64,000 nucleotides of DNA from Litsea cubeba (Eukaryota > Streptophyta > Magnoliopsida > Laurales > Lauraceae). The notes beneath the pieces were generated by a model, which did not search any database, was not told where the DNA came from, and worked only from the letters and a program-made list of their open reading frames with translations. The position numbers and the translations under genes were made by a program. The stretch lies in contig CM022951.1 of assembly GCA_012931725.1 (NCBI GenBank), positions 37,258,399 through 37,322,398 on the forward strand, written 5' to 3'. Below are positions 31,307-42,236 of the stretch, piece after piece; the stretch's first letter is position 1; each line of letters starts with the position of its first letter.

Positions 31307-33850
31307 TGTTGACACCAAAAATGTCACTTTGCCTCTTCAAGATCCAAAAAGCTACATGAAGTCGCAACCTACTATAAATAGGCAATGCTACTTCCAAAAA
31401 AATCAAATCTTGTCAGAATCAAACAAAAACTGCAAGATCCTTCACGACAGCCAAAAGAGGAGTACACAAGAAGTTTCGGGCCATTTCAAAATCATTTGGC
31501 CTAACTTCGCTTCTCCAGCAGCTGAAAAGGAGCTCCAGGCGGCGAAAACATCGAAGACACCAAATCTTCGATCAAAGCCGATGGATGGTCTCAAAATACA
31601 TCCAAAAGGCTCCACGTCAAGTTCTGAGTCTAACCGACAACGTTTGACCCTACATCAACCCTCGAACAGCTAAATCAAGCCTCTCGGCGGCGAGAACCAC
31701 CGAGGCCATCACTCATCAGATAGAGCACATGGACGGCTTCAAAATGCTTACAAAGGGCTACACGTCAAATTTCAGGCCATTTCGACAACATTTGACCATA
31801 CTTTGACGCTCGGAAGCCAAATCAGGCCTCTCGGCGGCGAAGCTCCCCGGGACCATGGTTTCCAAGACAGAGCTTATAGATCATCTTAAAATGACTCCAA
31901 TAGGTTCCCTGTCAAATTTCAAGTCAATCGGACATCGGTTGACCGCACATCAAACCGCGACATCTTCATCGCGACAAAAGCAATTCTACTGGTGATAGGG
32001 CCCCAAACGGCTTCAAAACTCAAACAAAAGCCTATGGTTGGTCTTATTTATTGCTCAGCAGGCTTCACCCCAAATTTCAAGTCATTCCGACATCGTTTGA
32101 CCCAGTCTTCAGCTTTCTCGAAAAATTGAAAACTTTGCAAAATTAAATGCAAGGATTCTCTTCAGATTTTCTACAGGGAAATCAGGCCAATAAATGATAA
32201 AAAAATGTCAAGGAAAAATACAGAAGAAAAAAGAATCGAAAAACAGCAAAAACGGACACAAAACGGGACAAAAGGGGGAAAAAAAACCCCAGGGTCGCCG
32301 GCGACCCTGGGGCCTGGGATCGCATGGTGGGCCCCGGAAACCCCGTTTTTCGCCGTTTTTTCGCGATTCGTAGCATCCGTCCTTTGGTATTTTCCAAAAT
32401 TCATACTTTTGAGACACCAAATCCTCTAACATCCGTCAAAAACACAGGTTAATCATCAAGAGTATCGAAATCAACATTGATCGCCAACTGGTCAACCAAA
32501 AAAGTGTGCTTTCTACCTGACCGATCGAGAAATCGACAGGACAGATGGCACCGACCCACTGTTGGGAACCAACACCTGAAGTTACATGGTCATCCGATGT
32601 CGATCTACATAAAGATCCATCGACGATCATCGCTAGAAGAATCCCAAAAGACGCGGCACGGCCCGCGACTCTTCAACTGCTCGGCGACCACTTAATGCGA
32701 TTAATTGACTAGCTTTATTACAGTCATTAATCCATTTCTTTGGACGGACCAATCAGAAGCAAGCATCCGGGAGTTACAAGTCAAGAGATTCATGGCATTT
32801 AACCCATGAAACTCCTCCCATCATGGCAATTAAAGGCGATTAAATGCCCTCAATCTCCTCTGGCCAATCAGAAGCTAAGAAAAAGGAGTTACAAAATAAA
32901 GAACTCAATCTTGTAACTCCTCCCTTTATGTAGCTTTATGACAATTAAGGCTCATAAACCCTCCTAAATGGCTATCTAAAAGCCTATAAATAGGAGAGCT
33001 CTCCAAGAAGAAAAGAATAAGAAACACACAGACAACAGACTGCAGAAAATCCGGAAACTCAGACAGAAAAAGGCATCAGAAATCTAAGAGAGAAAACTCA
33101 GCGGAAGTTCTACATCGACCACCGCTACAAGGTGACAAAAGTCCCTTGGGGGGTACCCCCCCCCCCAAGGTCCTTGCCTTCTCCTTCTGCCTTCAAATGG
33201 CTTAGATGTGGTTTTTCAGCCCGTCTACTCGGCTTTTTATTGGACATATGACCTCCTTTTGGTCTTTGTCCTCTAAAAACCTAAGGTTATAGCCAAGCCA
33301 AGCGAATCAATAGCATCTTCTGTTCTCATCTGCATGGATGATGGCGAAGTCCAAATATGGCTTGCGACCGTCAATCTGAACGGGTCCCCCACAATCTCCT
33401 GAGAAGTTAGATCCTCCTTTTCTTGCTTTTCATTGTAGTTTGTATTTTTTTTGAAAAGAGACAAAAATCACTACTCTTGTCTTTCATTATTGATAAGGAT
33501 TGTAAATCGGCTATAAACGCCAAAATCGGCTATAAACGCCAAAAATCGGCTATAAACGCCAAAATCGGATATAAATGCCAAAAAAATCGCCTTTCACGGC
33601 AAATCAAGAAAATGTTTCTTTTCTTAAATATATGTGCAATGGAAAACTTGAAAGAAGTTGATTTCTTTTTTACTTGCGAATGTTGATCTCCAGATCACCA
33701 CTTGCAATTCCAAGTAAAAATAGAAAATCTGGCACACCCACAAAAAAAATGTTGATGCACGCCCTTGCCCCCCGGTTACGAAAGGGTCGGACCCAACGGA
33801 CTCCCACGTCCGCCGACCTCGGTAGGACCAGGCAGGAGCGCGGTCCATCA
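31307..33850 (+). repeat. Family-A 3' LTR on the plus strand
   Basis: 2544 bp from TGTTGACACC to CCATCA, preceded by the purine-rich GAGGGGGCATT. It is longer than the other family-A LTRs because the U3 holds about two more ~140-165-bp subrepeats (31540-31830). TATA box at 32985-32992; G/C palindrome at about 33143-33172; GC-rich block at 32285-32340; four TATAAACGCC repeats at 33505-33580. The base after it (33851 onward, GTAAA) does not match the base before it, so no target duplication is visible for a solo LTR. Confidence 0.88.
32985..32992 (+). promoter_or_regulatory. TATA box in family-A LTR
   Basis: TATAAATA in AGCCTATAAATAGGAGAGC, matching the other three copies. Confidence 0.75.
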
Positions 33851-34299
33851 GTAAAGTTATTTGCAATTAACTATAGGCCCGGTCTTCTTTATAGTTTCCC
33901 TTAAGAGCTTCTAGTTGTTTTCTCTTGGAGATCTCATCATTCTTTTCGAGAAAAGAGATATGATATGGGCTGGTAATAGCGTGGAAGGCTAATAGGTCTT
34001 GGAGATCCTAATTTGCCACAAAGAAGAGTTCTTCTTTAAGCAAGTTGTCAAATTCTCCATTAGAGCAAAACCGAGCTCCAAAGGTATAATCTACTTCCTT
34101 GTATGTCGTGGATTGATTATGGATGCATGGTATTGCTTTTATCTATCTTCTTGATAGAGTTATTTATTGATCATAATAGATGAGATTGAGGACTTGGATC
34201 CTGGATTGGGTTTCGTAGCCTTATGAATAGTTGATTCCTACATCAAGTGTGTCAAGAGTTTTTGAAACCTATCCGCGAGGCCCACCTACTTCCAACAAT

Positions 34300-34312
34300 T
34301 GGTATCAGAGCC
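34300..34312 (+). promoter_or_regulatory. Copia primer-binding site
   Basis: TGGTATCAGAGCC two bases after the LTR end CCAACA. Initiator tRNA-Met type. Confidence 0.88.
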
Positions 34313-36004
34313 ATACCTCATCTCTAATCTTGTTAGATCAATTGTCTAGATCTAATCTTTGCATGAGATGCAAAGAAGGTAGACCTAGGGCTATGTAAGG
34401 ATCTGTTTTGGTTTTTTTTTTTATGCACATATTATGTTTTCTGAATGCACAAAAAGGGACAAGTTCGGGCAGAATCGCGGTTTTTTGCAAAAAAAAACCC
34501 CGAGCTGAATGGTCGACTTTTACCGGCGGCCAGAACACACCTTTTGCTGGCGGTCAATACTTTTACCGGCAGCCACGACTTTCACTGGGGCCAGAACACA
34601 CCTTTACCGACGGCCCTGGCCCCCCGCTAGAGACAGTTTCTTTTTTGGTGTGGCTATCCGGGTTTGTTCATTATGAGATGATGGATGACGGCTTCCTAAC
34701 CCTAGTCCCTATTGTGTATGTGATACTAGCTTTGCAGGTTCATGTCCTCTCCACATGGCCCACAAGTCTTTTACTTCCCTTTTATGGTTGTTAGTTTATT
34801 TGAGGCTAAGTGTAAAGGGCATCATGGTTTTCTTGGTTTTCCGTCTTAGGGCAAGGGATGGTGAATTTCCCTATAGCCCTTTTATTTCCAATTTTATATT
34901 AACATGTAAGTCATATTGTCAAGGCATAGGAATTCTTGTAATTTTCTATTTTGCCAGCATATGAGACGAAGAAGGAAAGTGATGTTGGACTCCTAATCAA
35001 AGAGTTTGAAGATTACCAAAAGTGTTTTGAAGAAGTCCAAAGAGTTTGAGGAATCCCTAAGTTTTGGAAAGTCTAGAAGTTCAAGAAGTCTATTCCACTT
35101 AGGCCATGTGGAGGAGAGGACTAGTTTCTATTTTTAGCATTTTATTTTTATTAATGAATGCTTTTATAGAATGTTTCCAAATGTGATCCAATCATAGTAG
35201 TTACCAAAATTAGTCAAATCAAATTAATATTTTGTAAAGAGTTCTAATTATAGAATTAGTGTTGGTGGACTCATGAGATGGACCCATTAGGATAAACTAG
35301 ACTGTCCTTAAATTTAACTTGACTTAGAACCAATCATTGGTCATATCATGAGATAATTTAATGTTTATATATGTGGGCTCTAATACCTTAAAAGGAAATC
35401 CTCAATTCTAAAATATTAAGTGGGAGCGGGGCATTTAAATTGAGATATCCTCATGATTTTCCACCATAGGTCCATTGTAAGGAAAGTATTAGCCTCTAGC
35501 CATCTTTAGAATGGTCATTTCCCGCGGAGGGCTTTTATTTGTCTGGTTACTAGATATGGATCTCTTTTGGATAGTATTGGTGAGACGTGGTGGGGGCCCA
35601 CTCCCCAATGAGGAGCTGCCTAAAATGGTTGTCACGCAATACTAGTTGGTGGGTCATATTTAATTAAAATAGTGATGTAGTATCCCCAAGGATTTGCCTC
35701 ATGTATTTTAGAAACCAAAGCTCATCGAGAGTCATACATTATTTGGTATGAGATGCCTAGATGATAATGAGTGATGAGGATCATAGATAGTTAGTATTAA
35801 TCCTAATTTTAACCAACTATAATCCACACCAATCTAAGTAGCATTCGCACTCCCAAAGAAGGCACGCCCTAAGAGTTTGGAATTTCGATGTATTTTAAAT
35901 TTAGTGGTTATGAGGATTCCATATGAATTTGGTAAAATACTAAATCCTAATGTCATTTATATTCTTGTAATGAATATATGGTTATGTGCTACACTTTTTC
36001 AAGC

Positions 36005-36108
36005 ATGAATTCAAATACTTTCAATACACTTGCAACCATCCTCAACCAGAACAAGTCGGTGGGATCCAACTATGTAGACTGGAAATAGAACCTTGATATT
36101 GTGAAGCT
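36005..36108 (+). pseudogene. Start of copia gag, truncated
   Basis: ATG at 36005 opens MNSNTFNTLATILNQNKSVG followed by SNYVDWK and an in-frame TAG at 36086-36088; NLDIVK follows. The motif NYVDWKxNLDIV is the usual start of copia Gag, with a stop where Arg normally stands. Beyond 36108 the homology ends. Confidence 0.75.
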
Positions 36109-37019
36109 TGGATTAGTAATTTCAAATCTACAGTTAGCGTTTTCTATGATTGGAAATAGGGTTTTCAATTGGTGATGGTTGTTTTTTTTTTAATATATAA
36201 TTTAATACATTTTTCAGCTCTTTGGTATCTAAAAGTTAATGTGAAATAGAAAATATGTGATTTTCTTTTATACTTTTTGAATTAAAATTTTGATTTAAAG
36301 AATGATAAAATCTAGCATATTGGTAAATCTACTTTCTATCTAGAAATTAATAGAAACTATATTTTTTGATTTTTGTACATGGTGACAACATCCTCCCCAT
36401 CGATGACTATAGTTAAGCTTATAGAGTTTTTCTTTAAAGAAGTAATGTTGTATTTTAGATCTCTGATAGTTTACACATACGAAATCCAATTAGTTATTTA
36501 ATTTTATTATAAAAACTAAATGATAGTTTTTTTGTATGGATTCTTTGACCGCCCTGAGCATGGACGTATTGATTGATCCAGATAAAGGTGCTCTTGGACC
36601 GGGCCAGCCCTAGCCCAATTAGGGACCAACCTGCTTCGGGTCGGGATTTAGCTTTAGGTTTTGGTACACATACCAGAATTGGACCTAAGATCTGTATAGG
36701 TTTAAGATATGGGTCGGGCTTGTACTAAATGGCATAAAGCTTGAAGCCAGGTCTGACCCAAATAAGATACACGATTTAATATAAAAGGGGGCTTCGGCCG
36801 GAGGTCCCCCAAAGTATGACTTTGTTGCAAACAGTCCACAAAAAAAAAAAAAAACATAGAGCCAAAGGTCCCTCCCACACTTTTTCATACCTGAAATGTC
36901 TAATTTATCCTTTGTTTAAATCAAAACCCATGATTGGTGGGATATACCATTAATAATGGTCAACTAACATTTAATTGCCCACGATTAATGGAATTCCCAG
37001 ATTTTCAAATAAATTTTAA
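36109..37019. other. No gene recognised
   Basis: AT-rich sequence to about 36560, then a stretch with repeated GGGTCGGG-type words (36595-36770) like plant repetitive DNA, then a T-rich/A-rich boundary near 36840. I see no coding region, LTR or terminal inverted repeats that I can support. Confidence 0.5.
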
Positions 37020-37765
37020 AAACACACAAATAAATCTCAACATAACGAAAATAAATTTTCAAAAATGAAATAATTTCAAAAAATGCAATAAATTTTGAAA
37101 AAATAATATATAATCAAATAACGTAAATAAATTTAAAAAGATGCAAATAAGTTTCAAAATATCCAAATAAATTTCATAAAATATAAATAAATTTCAAAAG
37201 ACTCAAATAAATCTCAAAAGATCCAAAGAAAATTTCAAAAAATGCAAATAAATTTAAAATAATGAAAAAAGTTTTAAAAAATGAAATAATTTAAAAAAAT
37301 GCAATAAATTTGAAAAGATAGAAATAAATTTCAAAAGACGCAAATAAATTTAAAAAACGCATATAGATTTCAAAAAACGTGAAAAAATTTGCTTAAAAAC
37401 TCAGATAAATTTTAAAAAAAAAACTCAGATAAATTTACCAAAAACAAAAAGAAATATGAAAGAAAACATATAAATTTGAACAACATAGAAAAATTTGAAA
37501 GAAACTCGGATAAATTTGATCAAAACTCAGATAAATTTACGAAAAACTCAGATAAATTTTGAAAAACACTCAGATAAATTTACCAAAAATGCAAAGAAAT
37601 ATGACAGAAAACAGATAAATTTGAACAACACTCAGGTAAATCTGACAAAAATTCAGATAAATTTGGACAAAACTCAGATAAATTTGACAAAAACTTATAT
37701 AAATTTGATAAAAAAGATAAACAGAGTCAAAAGCGATCACCGGGAAGATGTCAGTCCTCCATGAA
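37020..37765. repeat. A-rich minisatellite of AAATAAATTT(C/G)A units
   Basis: Irregular units of 20-30 bases. The left part uses ATAAATTTCAAAAAATGCAA; the right part (37400-37700) shifts to CTCAGATAAATTTACCAAAA. The plus-strand frame at 37495-37764 is an artefact of the repeat. Confidence 0.85.
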
Positions 37766-37812
37766 ATTTGACAAAAAAGACAAAAACAGAGCCAAAAACG
37801 ACGAACACAGAT

Positions 37813-38745
37813 TATGCTGCCGCCCTCACATCGCCTCTTTCCTTTAGCGCCACCTCCCGCTCCTATCGCCACCGCCAAAGGATCGCGATCTACGGCTGTC
37901 AACGATCAGATCCTCATGGAGTTCCTCGAGAAATCCCTCTAGATCCCTGATCTCACCCAGCCGGAATCTCAACTCCCGGCCAGAAGACCATAATCTTCTC
38001 TTGATCATTTTATCTCCGTCTTCCGACTTCTTCTCTTGATCAAGAGTGCGGCCCACCTCTGATTTCCAGATCAAAACTGGAAGAGCTTGAGACCGGGGAG
38101 CAAGTAAGTCCGAGAAATCAAGTAAACCCAAGCGACGGTGAGGGCGGCAGCAGCGGCACAGACTCCGGTCTTCTGCTCCGGTGAAGATCGCAGTAAGTCC
38201 AAGAAATCAAAATCCCAAGTGGCCCTCGATGAAATCGAATCCGTGCTCGGCGGCTCGGAACAGATACTTCTAATCGGGGAAGAGCAGAAAAGGCAGATGT
38301 GCAACGCCTGAGGCAGGAGTGCTGCCGCCCTCACGTCGCCTCTTTTCTTCAGCGCCGCCTCCGTCTCCAATCGCCACCGCCAAACGATCGCGATCTGCGG
38401 CTATCAACGATTAGATCCTTATGGAATTCCTCGAGAAACCCCTCAAGATCCCCGATTTCACCCAGCCGAAATCTCAACTCCCGACAAGAAGACCATAATC
38501 TTCTCTTGATCGTTTTATCTCCGTCTTCCGTCTTCTTCTTTGATCAAGAGTGCGGCCCACCTTTGATTTCCAGAACCAAACCGGAAGAGCCTGAGACGAA
38601 GTCTCCTTCTCCGGGGAGCAAGTAAGTCCGGGAAATCAAAAGCCCAAGCGACGGTGAGGGCGGCAGCAGCGGCGCAAACTCCGGTCTTCTGCTCTGGCGA
38701 GGATCGCAGGAAGTCCGGGAAATCAAAATCCCAAGCGGCCCTCTT
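37813..38745. repeat. Direct duplication of a ~420-500-bp gene-like fragment
   Basis: 37813-38230 is repeated at 38320-38745 with about 90 percent identity (shared words GCCGCCCTCACRTCGCCTCT, GACCATAATCTTCTCTTGAT, GATCAAGAGTGCGGCCCACC). It is GC-richer than its surroundings and looks like a 5' UTR or first exon. On the plus strand a short frame MEFLEKPLKIPDF (near 38420) and another ending KSKSQVALDEIESVLGGSEQ (near 38240) are present; I do not recognise either. Confidence 0.8.
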
Positions 38746-39524
38746 TTTCATATGCAATTCCGGTTATGCGAAAAATCAAAGGCGGAAAACCTCTGTCTTT
38801 TAGGTGGGAGAAAAAAACGGAATTTTTTTCAGATATCAGTTTGTTTAGGAAGGAGGGAGGAGGAAGATCGAGAGGATTTAGGAAGGAGGAGGGAAGATTT
38901 GAAAGTTTAAATTTCAAAGTTTTATGCCTAAAACGGTTGAAAGGGCAATTTAGTTCAGAAAAATGAGATCATGTGGATGCAGGGACCTAAGGCTGGAAAA
39001 AGTCTAGCTGAGTGGACCATAGTCCTTAAAAAGTTTTTCCTTGTACTGGAGGCTGTAAACATTGACTTATATGGACCTTTCACTAATTTTGCCAATATAA
39101 AACATCTTTATTAAAGGGATGGAGACTAGAAAAATATGCACTTTCTCACAAGCATACATGTTATAAGTTATAACAAGCTGAGTTACTGCTTGGAGCTGAT
39201 AGTGAAAAGATTTTTGTTTTATATAAACATTACCCACCTGGGATCGAGCCTTACTTTTTTTAGACGGGCTGGGCCAAGTACTATCCCACTGAATAAAAAC
39301 GTATACTATCATTGATTCCTTTTGTTCAAGTAGTACAAATATTTAGTATAAAAATTTATACCATTACAAATTCTAGATGATATCATTTTGTAATTCACTG
39401 TTTAGGAAAATTTTAAGTATTTAATTTATATTTTATTAAATGATTGCTTAATTTACAGCTATAATTAACTTACGCAATAGTGTTCAGCACGAGATACGAT
39501 ACTAGTTTATATAAAATTTTAACA
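38746..39524. other. No gene recognised
   Basis: AT-rich spacer. The short purine-rich stretch at 38760-38960 contains only unremarkable small frames. No repeat or signal that I can support. Confidence 0.5.
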
Positions 39525-40935
39525 TTTATTCTCTGAGGGTATGAGATTCTTTTTGAACAGCCCAAATTATCTCTAAGCGGAGCCAGGATGGAGTCCCTTT
39601 CGCTGATTATGAATCATATGTTAGTCGGGTCCGTTTCCATTAATAATAATGCAATAGGGGATCCCGATCTTTCTCTACACGATACTTTTTTCTCATGGTG
39701 AAGTACATCTGTGGGCCGGAGTACTGTTTTATCTCAGTAGAGCTGCCAAAAACGTTAAAGTACATTTTTTTTTTTAACTTTCGGGACATTTACTTTGCAG
39801 TACTAGTAAATTATACTTTAACTCTCATCAATCTTTGAACTTTTAAATGTGAAGGAAACTTATCTTCCCATCAATATAGTGGTAGGAGCAGTGGACCATC
39901 AGATTTGACACGTGTGGGACCATCTTTGTTTCATCGAAGTCAGGAATTTGACCAAATTGCACTCTAAAGCATTTGAGATTTATGGCTTGAAATGTTTTAA
40001 CAAAAAATCACAATGAAATTGGACCAAATCTCATTCTCAAGTGTTGGAAAAGTCTAAAGGCTCGTTCTTTTGACCAAAGATTCATAGCCATCCTACAAAA
40101 ACTGGGGTAGAAAAGTCGCTTGCGGCGGCTGAACCAATGTCCTTGATTAATAGATGGTGGAAAACTTAAGCTCTAAAATGAAAAGTTAGTTTTTTGCGTC
40201 CTTTTTTGAAAATATTTTAAAATCTTATATAATAGAGTTTTAATCATCCAAAAGATGACTCAATCTCTTGTAGATCAAGATCATTAAATTAAAAAGTTCA
40301 AAAACCCATGAATCTATTAAAAAAATTATTTTTTCAAAGAAAACATAAAGCTCTTGTAAATCAAGCAGGTCTAGGTGATGGAGCAGCAAGATATAAATTG
40401 ATGGGCTCAGCTTGTGGGTTGCACAAATCGAGGGCTAGTTTCAATGGGTGGGTCAATAGATGAGTTAGATAAGTTCAAGGGTGGGGCAATAGTGGAAAGA
40501 TTTTAGGAAAGATTTCTTTTAGTGTGGAATCTTTAAGAGATTATGTTGCAATTAGAGAAAAGTTAGAGGAGACTTTAATTGAGAGATTTTACAGAAGAAT
40601 AGAAGGGCAATTCCGGAATGTAGCATTGTAAAAAGTTTGAGGATGCGCCACGTGTTGCTTTACTATATATAATTTTGGCATTTATTATTGGAGGGAATGA
40701 GATTCATCTTAAACAGTCTAGATTATATCTAAATGGACCCCATGATAAAGTCCCGGACCTATTCGCTATTTTCGGATAACTGCGTTGGCATGTGTTACAC
40801 GTGTCATGTAATAGTGCAATTGGGGATCCCAATCTTTTTTCGCACGGGACCTTTTTCTCATGGAGAAGTACATCTGTGGGCCGGACTTCTGTTTTATCTC
40901 TCAGTAGAGCTGCCAAAAATGTTAAAGTATATATT
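39525..40935. repeat. Pair of diverged ~250-bp direct repeats, 1.15 kb apart
   Basis: Copies at about 39525-39775 and 40672-40935 share GGGGATCCCAATCTTT-like, CTTTTTTCTCATGGTGAAGT-like, GTACATCTGTGGGCCGGA and GTAGAGCTGCCAAAAA words at roughly 80 percent identity. The sequence between them is AT-rich without a gene. I found no 5' TG / 3' CA ends or inverted repeats to name them. Confidence 0.7.
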
Positions 40936-41040
40936 TTTTATAGAGTTTTACCCAAAAATACCCAATATGTGGACGTTCAACTTAATAGTTCCTCGAAAAT
41001 CGCACCACACTAACGAGGTCCGTTAGACCCCGTGCGGTTT

Positions 41041-42016
41041 TTTTTTTTACAATAAGAAACAAGTGACGCTAGCGTCACTCATCTGTATTTCTTAAACCCT
41101 CATTTCCCGTCCTTTTCACTTTCTTTCTTCTGCCAGCCGTTTCTCTCCTCTTCCTCCCTTTACCAGAGCACGTCGGCGCCGTTGCTTCCTTGCACTCTTC
41201 CTTCCCCATTTTGCATCAACCTTGCTCCGATATCGCACAAAACCTCTAAGGTATGGGACGTTGAAACCGTTTGCATATCCAAATTAGGGTGTTTCTCTTG
41301 TTTCCATTTGTGGTTTTTTTTCAAGAACGATAATGGTAGCTTGGTTTTGACAGAGTTTCACTTGTTTTGCACCATGCATGTTTGAATGTTTGATGCTTGT
41401 TTGGTGATTCACGAAAAATCAGAAGTGGGATTACACATTTGTGGGTTTACCGTTTGGGGTTTTTCTCCAAGAATGAAACGGCCACAACCTTTTTAGTTAG
41501 GATTTCTCTTGTTTTCGGACAAGCACATGCTATTCATTGATGGTTGTTTGGTGATTGATTGAAATCCAGAGAGCTGGTTGAGTGTCTGCACATTTGTGAG
41601 TTATTTCAAATACAATGTCTGGATGGTCTTCTCACAGAATGAGACACCAACAATGGATTATGTTCACTTGTTCTTTGAGATTCACATTTGCTTCATTGAT
41701 GCTCGTTTGGTGTCTGATTAAAGTTGGAAAGAGGGTTTATATCACCCAAACGTGCATGTTCTTCTTCTGTGTTCTATTATTGTTATTGTCTGATATCCTT
41801 TTGTCTCTTTGATGTTTTGATATTTTATATTTCTTCCTCTTCATTTTCCAAAAAGACAATGTTTTATCAATTAACTTGATGCAATTAGGATATCTACGAG
41901 ATATAAACACAAGATGCATGTCATTATCATTATCTTATGTGAATTGTTTGAGGAACAGAAGCATTGATAACAAAGTTAGATAAGAAAATGATTCATATAG
42001 GTTATTGAAAGATTAC
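41041..42016 (+). other. Gene-leader-like region with diverged repeats
   Basis: A 16-bp perfect palindrome GTGACGCTAGCGTCAC (41063-41078) is followed by a pyrimidine-rich stretch typical of a plant 5' UTR (41100-41250) and a possible splice donor (CTCTAAGGTATGGG near 41248). Three diverged ~130-bp repeats follow (around 41350, 41505, 41665; shared GTTTGGTGATTGATT-like words). No downstream exon is seen on the plus strand before the AGT1 fragment on the other strand. Confidence 0.4.
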
Positions 42017-42236
42017 CTGTGGTGGGAATCATAAATGGGGTTCCAGTCGTAGTCTTGAAAATCTTCTTAACATCTTCAAGAAGTGTCCTGGTCATGGCAG
42101 GTACTGTAGGTGAGTAATAATCCTCATTGTTTCTGTTCATTGCCCGTATCACAGGTTCTGGGATATTTATAGGGCCCGGAACAAAGAGATGGTTCCTCCC
42201 CGTATCATAGGATGAGAACTGTAAAGGACTAGAATT
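42017..42236 (-). pseudogene. AGT1: Serine:glyoxylate aminotransferase exon-1 fragment
   Basis: On the minus strand the sequence encodes HLFVPGPINIPEPVIR, AMNRNNEDYYSP and TLLEDVKKIFKTTTGTPF, matching the N-terminus of plant AGT1, the PLP-dependent peroxisomal enzyme of photorespiration that makes glycine and hydroxypyruvate. The exon ends CCCACCACAG and is followed by GTAATC (42016 downward), an intron position I recall from Arabidopsis AGT1. The N-terminal ATG is absent: upstream the frame runs into a family-A LTR at 42237. I find no exon 2 down to 38960. It is therefore either a captured fragment or the wreck of a host gene. About 68 codons remain. Confidence 0.82.

Larger units (their letters stand above)
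33851..36108 (+). mobile_element. Remnant of a plus-strand copia element (LTR end, leader, start of gag)
   Basis: 33851-34297 is the 3' portion of an LTR ending CTTCCAACA; the primer-binding site TGGTATCAGAGCC follows at 34300-34312. A ~1.7-kb non-coding leader then leads to a gag start at 36005. The left edge is cut by the family-A LTR end and the right edge is lost just after 36108. It is a different copy from the minus-strand copia at 23625-31295, though the gag N-terminus is related. Confidence 0.75.

Noticed and set aside
31307..33850. Solo LTR interpretation for the plus-strand family-A LTR
   Set aside because: The flanks GCATT and GTAAA do not match, and a polypurine tract lies before it, so it is better read as a 3' LTR.
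37495..37764. 89-codon repetitive frame
   Set aside because: It follows the A-rich minisatellite period exactly; no other coding sign.
41182..41385. 67-codon frame on the plus strand after the UTR-like leader
   Set aside because: No recognisable domain and interrupted by a probable splice donor; not supported as a gene.
40936..42016. Mutator-like terminal inverted repeat (TTTTACCCAAAAATACCC)
   Set aside because: Only one such end was found and no flanking 9-bp duplication could be located; not enough to call a MULE.
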